Of a stretch of DNA of 64,000 nt, positions 60,199-64,000 are shown piece after piece. Source of the DNA: JAFECT01 sp964432415 (lineage in GTDB: Bacteria; Pseudomonadota; Alphaproteobacteria; Caulobacterales; Caulobacteraceae). The stretch covers positions 28,389-92,388 of the forward strand of contig CAYSNW010000009.1 in assembly GCA_964432415.1 (NCBI GenBank). Direction: 5' to 3'. Position 1 is the stretch's first letter. The number at the start of each line of letters is the position of its first letter. The notes below the pieces were generated by a model. That model ran no database searches, was not told the DNA's origin, and saw only the letters and a list, made by a program, of their open reading frames with translations. A program made the translations under genes and the position numbers.

Positions 60199-60641
60199 TC
60201 AAGCCTCGGTAGGGAGCACGGGACCGCCGATGCTGCGCGACAGGCCCTGGAAGATGGCCACGGTCCGGTCCGGAGCCGTGATGGTGATGTCGTAGATGCC
60301 GCTGCGGCCTCGAGCGCGCGCTCGAGGGCGGTCGCGGTCAGGCGCTCGCCCGCCTCGACCTTCGACAGGAAGGTGATGGAGGCGTGCTGGGCGACGGTGG
60401 CGATGTCGCGGCCGTTGCAGGCGTAGGCGAAGGCGGTGTCGCCGAGTGCGAAGATCATGCCGCCATGGCCGATGCCGTGGCTGTTGAGCATGTCGGGCCG
60501 CACGGTCATGGCGACCCGGACATAGCCCTCACGCGCCTCCTCGATCTCCACGCCCCAGGCCGGGCCGGTGCCCTCGTGGGCCAGCATGTGGTCGGCGATG
60601 CGGCGGGCGAGGCGATCGGCCGGTTGATCGGGTGCGCTCAT
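60199..60641 (-). pseudogene. paaI: hydroxyphenylacetyl-CoA thioesterase PaaI, frameshifted
   Basis: Hotdog-fold thioesterase. From ATG 60641 the first ~110 residues are a normal PaaI (HGIGHGGMIFALGDTAFAYACN near residue 56, split HGIGHGG and ALGDTAFAYACN; TFLSKVEAGERLTATALERALEA). The frame then breaks near 60303-60310. The expected C-terminus (SGIYDITITAPD, IFQGLSRSIGG) continues one frame over and ends at a TGA 2 bases before the thiolase ATG. One base missing in a GGCC/CGC stretch explains it. The break adjoins a 20-bp perfect palindrome, so a sequencing error is as likely as a true mutation. Confidence 0.8.
60308..60327. repeat. 20-bp perfect GC-rich palindrome inside paaI
   Basis: CCTCGAGCGCGCGCTCGAGG is self-complementary over its whole length and lies within coding sequence immediately beside the paaI frameshift. 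Such hairpins cause polymerase slippage and sequencing compression. Confidence 0.85.
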
Positions 60642-60704
60642 GGGGGCTAGATCGGCCGCGGCCGGGCTCCTGTCCAGAGGCCGCCTTCGCGGCGGGGATC
60701 ACCG

Positions 60705-61496
60705 ATGAGCTACGAGACCATCCTGTTCGAGGTGAAGGACGGCGCGGCGCGCCTGACGCTGAACCGTCCCAACCGGCTGAACAGCTTTACGGTGCAGATG
60801 CACGGCGAGGTCGCCGACGCGCTGGACAAGGTCGAGGGCGATCCTGAAATCCGAGCCCTGCTGCTGACCGGCGCGGGCCGGGGCTTCTGCGCCGGCCAGG
60901 ACCTGTCGGACCGGGCGGTGGCGCCGGGGTCCAAGCCCGTCGACCTCGGCGATTCGGTGGAGCGTTTCTACAATCCCCTGATCCGGCGGCTGACCGGCAT
61001 GCCGATCCCCGTGGTCTGCGCGGTCAACGGCGTGGCCGCCGGCGCCGGGGCCAATATCGCGCTGGCCTGCGACATCGTGCTGGCGGCCAGGAGCGTCAAG
61101 TTCATCGAGAGCTTCGCCAATATCGGCCTGATCCCGGACTCGGGCGGCACCTGGGTGCTGCCGCGGCTGGCGGGCCAGGCGCGGGCCATGGGCATGGCGC
61201 TCACCGGCCAGCCCATCGGCGCCGAGCAGGCCGAGGCCTGGGGCCTGATCTGGAAGTGCGTGGACGACGCCGACCTCGCCGCCGAGGCCGAGGCCCTGGC
61301 CGTGAAGTTCGCGGCCGGCCCGACGCGGGGCCTGGCCGCCACCAAGCGCCTGATCCGCTCCACCTGGGCCCGCAGCCTGGACGAGGAGCTGGACCTGCAG
61401 CGCGACACCATGCGCGAGCTCGGCGCCAGCGCCGACTACCAGGAGGGCGTGGCCGCCTTCATGGAGAAGCGCCAGCCCAAGTTCACCGGCCGCTGA
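60705..61496 (+). CDS. paaG: 1,2-epoxyphenylacetyl-CoA isomerase (PaaG-like crotonase)
   Basis: Crotonase-fold isomerase, 263 aa, expanding the epoxide of phenylacetyl-CoA to the oxepin. CoA/oxyanion motifs are GRGFCAGQDLSDR near residue 60 and NGVAAGAGANIALACD near 108; the catalytic Asp is in GLIPDSGGTW near 139 (PaaG has Asp where enoyl-CoA hydratases have Glu). It is divergent from paaI. The stop region overlaps the convergent DUF1579-like gene by 14 bases. Confidence 0.9.
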   Translation: MSYETILFEVKDGAARLTLNRPNRLNSFTVQMHGEVADALDKVEGDPEIRALLLTGAGRGFCAGQDLSDRAVAPGSKPVDLGDSVERFYNPLIRRLTGMPIPVVCAVNGVAAGAGANIALACDIVLAARSVKFIESFANIGLIPDSGGTWVLPRLAGQARAMGMALTGQPIGAEQAEAWGLIWKCVDDADLAAEAEALAVKFAAGPTRGLAATKRLIRSTWARSLDEELDLQRDTMRELGASADYQEGVAAFMEKRQPKFTGR

Positions 61497-62064
61497 TCTT
61501 GGTGAAGTCCGCGATCCAGTTGGCCTCCCAGGTCTTGCCGCCGTCGGCGGAATAGGCCTGCTCGAGCTGGAAGCTGTCGGCGGTGAAATGGAAGAAGATG
61601 AAGCGCACGGTGATGGCGCGGCCGTTCAGGTCGTCCGGGCCGTAGAACTCCCCGATCCCGTCGTGGAAACCGCCGATCATGGCCGGGGTGATCACGCCCG
61701 CCGCCGCATTGGCCCAGGTGATGTTCCACTGCCGGGTCGAGGGATTGTAGAGGCGTAAGGAAAGGCCCTCGATGTGGCCCTTGGGCCCGTCCACCTCCAG
61801 CTCGCCCAGGTCGGCGCGGCCGTCCCAGACCTTGCGAACGGTCGAGGTCCCCTCGTACTCGACCCAGTCGTTGGAGCCCGACAGCGGATGCAGGCGCCGG
61901 GCGAGGTGCGCCTTCCAGGCCCCGAACTCGAAGTCGAAGTCGTGCTGGCCGTCGGCCAGGGTCGCGGCGGTCACGGCTGGGGGGCGGGGCTCGGACCAGG
62001 CGGCCGGCGCCGCCAGAAGCACGAGCAGCGGCAGGGCGCGGAGCAGTCGGGCGGAATTGATCAC
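61483..62064 (-). CDS. secreted DUF1579-like protein (paralogue of 50577)
   Basis: A 193-residue secreted protein sharing with the one at 50577 the blocks DGQHDFDFEFGAWKAHL near residue 36, RKVWDGRADLGELEVDG near 75, LRLYNPSTRQWNI near 98, and GGKTWEANWIADFT at the end. GTG 62064 is used because GAGGAAA lies 6 bases before it and the product then begins with a proper signal peptide (RLLRALPLLVLLAAPAA). Function unknown. It flanks the other end of the paa region from its paralogue. Confidence 0.72.
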   Translation of the reverse strand: MINSARLLRALPLLVLLAAPAAWSEPRPPAVTAATLADGQHDFDFEFGAWKAHLARRLHPLSGSNDWVEYEGTSTVRKVWDGRADLGELEVDGPKGHIEGLSLRLYNPSTRQWNITWANAAAGVITPAMIGGFHDGIGEFYGPDDLNGRAITVRFIFFHFTADSFQLEQAYSADGGKTWEANWIADFTKISGR

Positions 62065-62177
62065 GGTTTTTCCTCGGCCTGGTCTCAGAACGGCTGACAA
62101 TCCGGCGTCGGAGCGTCAGGCTGGAGACATCTAGGCGGCATCCGAAACCGGCCGCCAGAAGGCACTTTGGGGTAACC

Positions 62178-62579
62178 ATGGTTCAGCTTCGCCGGCCCAA
62201 CCCGATCTCCAACTGTCCCCTGACGGCGGCGCTCGCGGCCATGGGCGGCAAGTGGAAGCTGATCATCGTCTATGCCCTGGCCAAGACGCCCCGGCACTTC
62301 GCAGCCCTGCACGCGGTCCTGCCCGGCATCTCCAAGAAGGTGCTTACCGAGCAGCTGCGCGAGCTGGAAGCGGACGAGATCGTCCATCGCAACGAGACCG
62401 GGCCGGTGCCGGCGCCGGTGATCTATTCGGTGACCGACTACGGACGCGAGCTGCTGCCGGTGATGGAGACGGTGCGCAACTGGGGCCGGGCCCACATCGA
62501 ACGCTTCGGCGGCGAGCCGATGCCGCTGGCGATGCCGGGGCGCGCGGTCGATGGCCTGGACGCGGTGCGCTGTCCGTAG
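62178..62579 (+). CDS. HxlR family transcriptional regulator
   Basis: A 133-residue winged-helix regulator of the HxlR/DUF24 family: NCPLTAALAAMGGKWKLII at the N-terminus (CPLTAALA, GGKWKLII), the recognition helix GISKKVLTEQLRELEADEIV near 50 (ISKKVLTEQLRELE) and the wing PVIYSVTDYGREL near 77. The N-terminal Cys of CPL is the redox-sensing position in many members. It is divergent from a DUF1579-like gene; its own target is not evident, though an inverted repeat at 63195 is a candidate. Confidence 0.9.
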   Translation: MVQLRRPNPISNCPLTAALAAMGGKWKLIIVYALAKTPRHFAALHAVLPGISKKVLTEQLRELEADEIVHRNETGPVPAPVIYSVTDYGRELLPVMETVRNWGRAHIERFGGEPMPLAMPGRAVDGLDAVRCP

Positions 62580-62595
62580 CTTCCCAACTATGTCT

Positions 62596-62742
62596 GTCAT
62601 CCTCGGGGCCGCGCAGCGGAACCCGAGGACCCAACAGCTCCTGCCCTCAACGCTGCGAAGGGAAGAGGCGCCCAGCTTCACCGAAGATTCGCTGTTGGGT
62701 CCTCGGGTCTACGCCCCTGCGGGGCTCCGCTCCGAGGATGAC
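62596..62742. repeat. 147-bp inverted-repeat element, copy 2
   Basis: Same design as the copy at 52253: outer arms 62596-62606/62732-62742 and inner 18-base arms 62621-62638/62691-62708. The small hairpin here is GCCCC-TGC-GGGGC (62713-62725). The convergent thioesterase gene terminates inside the element (stop at 62709-62711). Confidence 0.92.
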
Positions 62743-63173
62743 GGGCTGATATTCGGAATCACCGCCATGGTGCAGCGGGAGATGCAGACCAGCTTGCCGT
62801 TCTCGTCGGTGATGCGGATGGTCCAGATCTGGGTGGTGCGGCCTGCGGTCTCCTGCTTGCCGACGCCATAGACATAGCCGGCGGCCACCGGGCGGATGTG
62901 GTTGGCGTTGATCTCCATGCCGACGCAGGCGTGCTTCGTCCGGTCCAGGGTGAAGAAGCACCCCGCCGAGGCCAGGGTTTCGGCCAGCACCACCGAGGCG
63001 CCGCCGTGCAGCACGCCCGCGTATTGCCGGGTGCGCTCGTTGACCGGCATGCGGGCCTTGAGCCAGTCGTTGCCCGCCTCGAGGAATTCGATGCCCAGGG
63101 TGGAGACCAGGGTCTCCATGCCGAGGCCCTCGAACTGTTTCAGCGGGAACTCGCCGTCGTGCCAGATGGACAT
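62709..63173 (-). CDS. hotdog-fold thioesterase (PaaI/YdiI-like)
   Basis: A 154-residue thioesterase. LHGGASVVLAETLASAGC near residue 55 carries the catalytic acidic residue and HGG motif; GMEINANHIRPVAAG near 82 is the conserved second helix/strand. It hydrolyses an aryl or acyl-CoA thioester. The last ~15 residues (PSSSERSPAGA) are encoded by the right arm of the 147-bp repeat and are unlike any thioesterase tail, so the insertion has replaced the original C-terminus. Start ATG 63173. Confidence 0.85.
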   Translation of the reverse strand: MSIWHDGEFPLKQFEGLGMETLVSTLGIEFLEAGNDWLKARMPVNERTRQYAGVLHGGASVVLAETLASAGCFFTLDRTKHACVGMEINANHIRPVAAGYVYGVGKQETAGRTTQIWTIRITDENGKLVCISRCTMAVIPNISPSSSERSPAGA

Positions 63174-63194
63174 GGGGCCGTCTTTCGAACCGGT

Positions 63195-63219
63195 TGATAG
63201 TTTTCTTTAGCAACTATCA
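63195..63219. promoter_or_regulatory. AT-rich inverted repeat upstream of thioesterase gene
   Basis: TGATAGTT (63195-63202) and AACTATCA (63212-63219) are perfect 8-base arms with a 9-base spacer, 22-46 bases before the thioesterase start, and overlap the upstream gene's stop. The half-site TGATAGTT recurs near the TRAP operon (22593; GATAGT/ACTATC at 22517-22538). A regulator site, or a hairpin without a T-tract. Confidence 0.5.
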
Positions 63220-64000
63220 TAGGGCCGGGGAAGCGCCATCGCGGTAGGGCTTCAGGCAGGCATAGGCCATTTCGTGAAACGGGGTCGCGACGCCATGCCT
63301 GCCGCCAAGGCGGACCACGGCGCCGGACGCGCCCTCGAGCTCCAGCGGGCGCCCCGAGTCCAGGTCCTGACGCATGGAGGCCACCACTTCGGGCGGAAAG
63401 CCGGTGAGGATCGCCAGGGTGTCGGCCGCGGCGGACGCGGGAAGCTCGACGCCCTCCGCGCGGGCGACCGCCAGAATCTCGTCGATCGAGCGCCGGGCCA
63501 GGGCGAGCAGGTCGGGGTCGTGGTAGACCACGCCCGCCGGCTGGCGCGTCAGGCAGGTCAGGGCCGAGTTGCTGGCGAAAACCAGGAACTTGGTCCAGAG
63601 CACCGTGCGGATGTCGGGCTCGATCCGGGCCTCGACGCCCGCCTTTCGCCACAGGTCGACCAGCACCTCCGCCAAGAGATGGGGCGAGCCGGCGAGGCTG
63701 CCCAGCGCCACCAGGCTGGACTCGCCCGCGTAGTCGACCTCGCCCGGCGCCGTCAGCCGCGCGGCGCTGTAGACCGGCCCGACCATGATCTGTCCGGGTG
63801 CGAAGACCCGCCCCAGGACTTCGGCGGTCTCGACCCCGTTCTGCAGGCCGACGACGAGACCGCCGGGCTTCAGCAGATCCCGGGCGGCCAGGGCGGCGCG
63901 CTCCAGGTCGTAGAGCTTGATCGCCAGCAGCAGGACGTCGGCGGGCGGGAGATCGGCCGCGTGCTCCGCGGCGCGGACCGGACCGCCGCGCCAGTCGCCG
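63217..64000 (-). CDS. 2-dehydropantoate 2-reductase family protein (5' end beyond window)
   Basis: C-terminal ~260 residues of a PanE/ApbA-type reductase; the N-terminal NADPH-binding Gly motif lies beyond the window. Visible are LLLAIKLYDLERAA and GLQNGVETAEVLG of the Rossmann domain, then WTKFLVFASNSALTCLTRQP (split WTKFLVFA, NSALTCLTRQP; catalytic Lys region) and FHEMAYACLKPY at the end. Family members reduce ketopantoate or other 2-oxo acids; many paralogues are not in pantothenate synthesis. Its stop overlaps an inverted repeat. Confidence 0.85.
   Translation of the reverse strand, partial: GDWRGGPVRAAEHAADLPPADVLLLAIKLYDLERAALAARDLLKPGGLVVGLQNGVETAEVLGRVFAPGQIMVGPVYSAARLTAPGEVDYAGESSLVALGSLAGSPHLLAEVLVDLWRKAGVEARIEPDIRTVLWTKFLVFASNSALTCLTRQPAGVVYHDPDLLALARRSIDEILAVARAEGVELPASAAADTLAILTGFPPEVVASMRQDLDSGRPLELEGASGAVVRLGGRHGVATPFHEMAYACLKPYRDGASPAL

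Overview
The window is high-GC DNA with dense, short-spaced operons, GTG/TTG starts and long open antisense frames. Together with a VVVTG-type TonB receptor, tannase-family esterases, protocatechuate 4,5-cleavage (lig) genes and a paa cluster, this suggests an alphaproteobacterium, most likely a Caulobacterales member such as Phenylobacterium or Caulobacter. That assignment is an inference from gene content. I see no rRNA, integrase, transposase or CRISPR array. One tRNA (Arg, CCG) is present. No gene-free stretch exceeds about 210 bases.

Layout. 1-2.9 kb: the end of a CHCC zinc-finger gene, an ABC ATPase, small membrane and secreted proteins, and tRNA-Arg overlapping the start of a secreted protein. 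2.8-12.2 kb (minus): TonB-dependent receptor, terminator, two tannase/feruloyl-esterase proteins, an alpha/beta hydrolase and a CocE-type hydrolase; this reads as an uptake and ester-cleavage locus. 12.2-22.5 kb (minus): a ten-gene operon holding a TRAP transporter, two 2-hydroxyacyl-CoA dehydratase/benzoyl-CoA-reductase family subunits, two CaiB CoA-transferases, a DUF3237 protein, a CapA-like protein and an MFS exporter. 22.6-32.1 kb: a third CaiB enzyme, two MarR regulators, a FadB-like hydratase/dehydrogenase, a thiolase, an acyl-CoA ligase, an alpha/beta hydrolase and a Rieske oxygenase. 32.1-41.1 kb: a nine-gene operon pobA-ligC-ligK-ligU-(DUF1932 dehydrogenase)-ligJ-ligI-ligA-ligB with a divergent AraC regulator. 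41.2-50.4 kb: ABC exporter, MlaC-like protein, glucokinase, small secreted proteins, pirin, SnoaL-like protein, DEAD-box helicase and acyl-CoA dehydrogenase. 50.6-62.1 kb: paaABCD, a 147-bp repeat, paaE, malate synthase G, paaG, a frameshifted paaI and a thiolase. 62.2-64 kb: HxlR regulator, a second 147-bp repeat, a thioesterase and a ketopantoate-reductase-like gene running off the edge.

How it fits together. Plant phenolic esters would be captured by the TonB receptor, hydrolysed by the tannase-type enzymes, activated by the CoA ligase or CoA-transferases, shortened by the FadB-like protein and thiolase, and funnelled (with the Rieske oxygenase and PobA) to protocatechuate and then pyruvate plus oxaloacetate through the lig operon. 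The paa genes handle phenylacetyl-CoA. The strongest new signal is a 15-bp palindrome, GTATGTATTACATAC and near copies, in three separate divergent promoter regions at 22.6, 24.5 and 30.1 kb. It probably ties the TRAP/dehydratase operon, the beta-oxidation genes, a MarR gene and the ligase/thiolase pair into one regulon controlled by one or both MarR proteins encoded between the sites. A second notable signal is a pair of 147-bp inverted-repeat elements with covarying base pairs.
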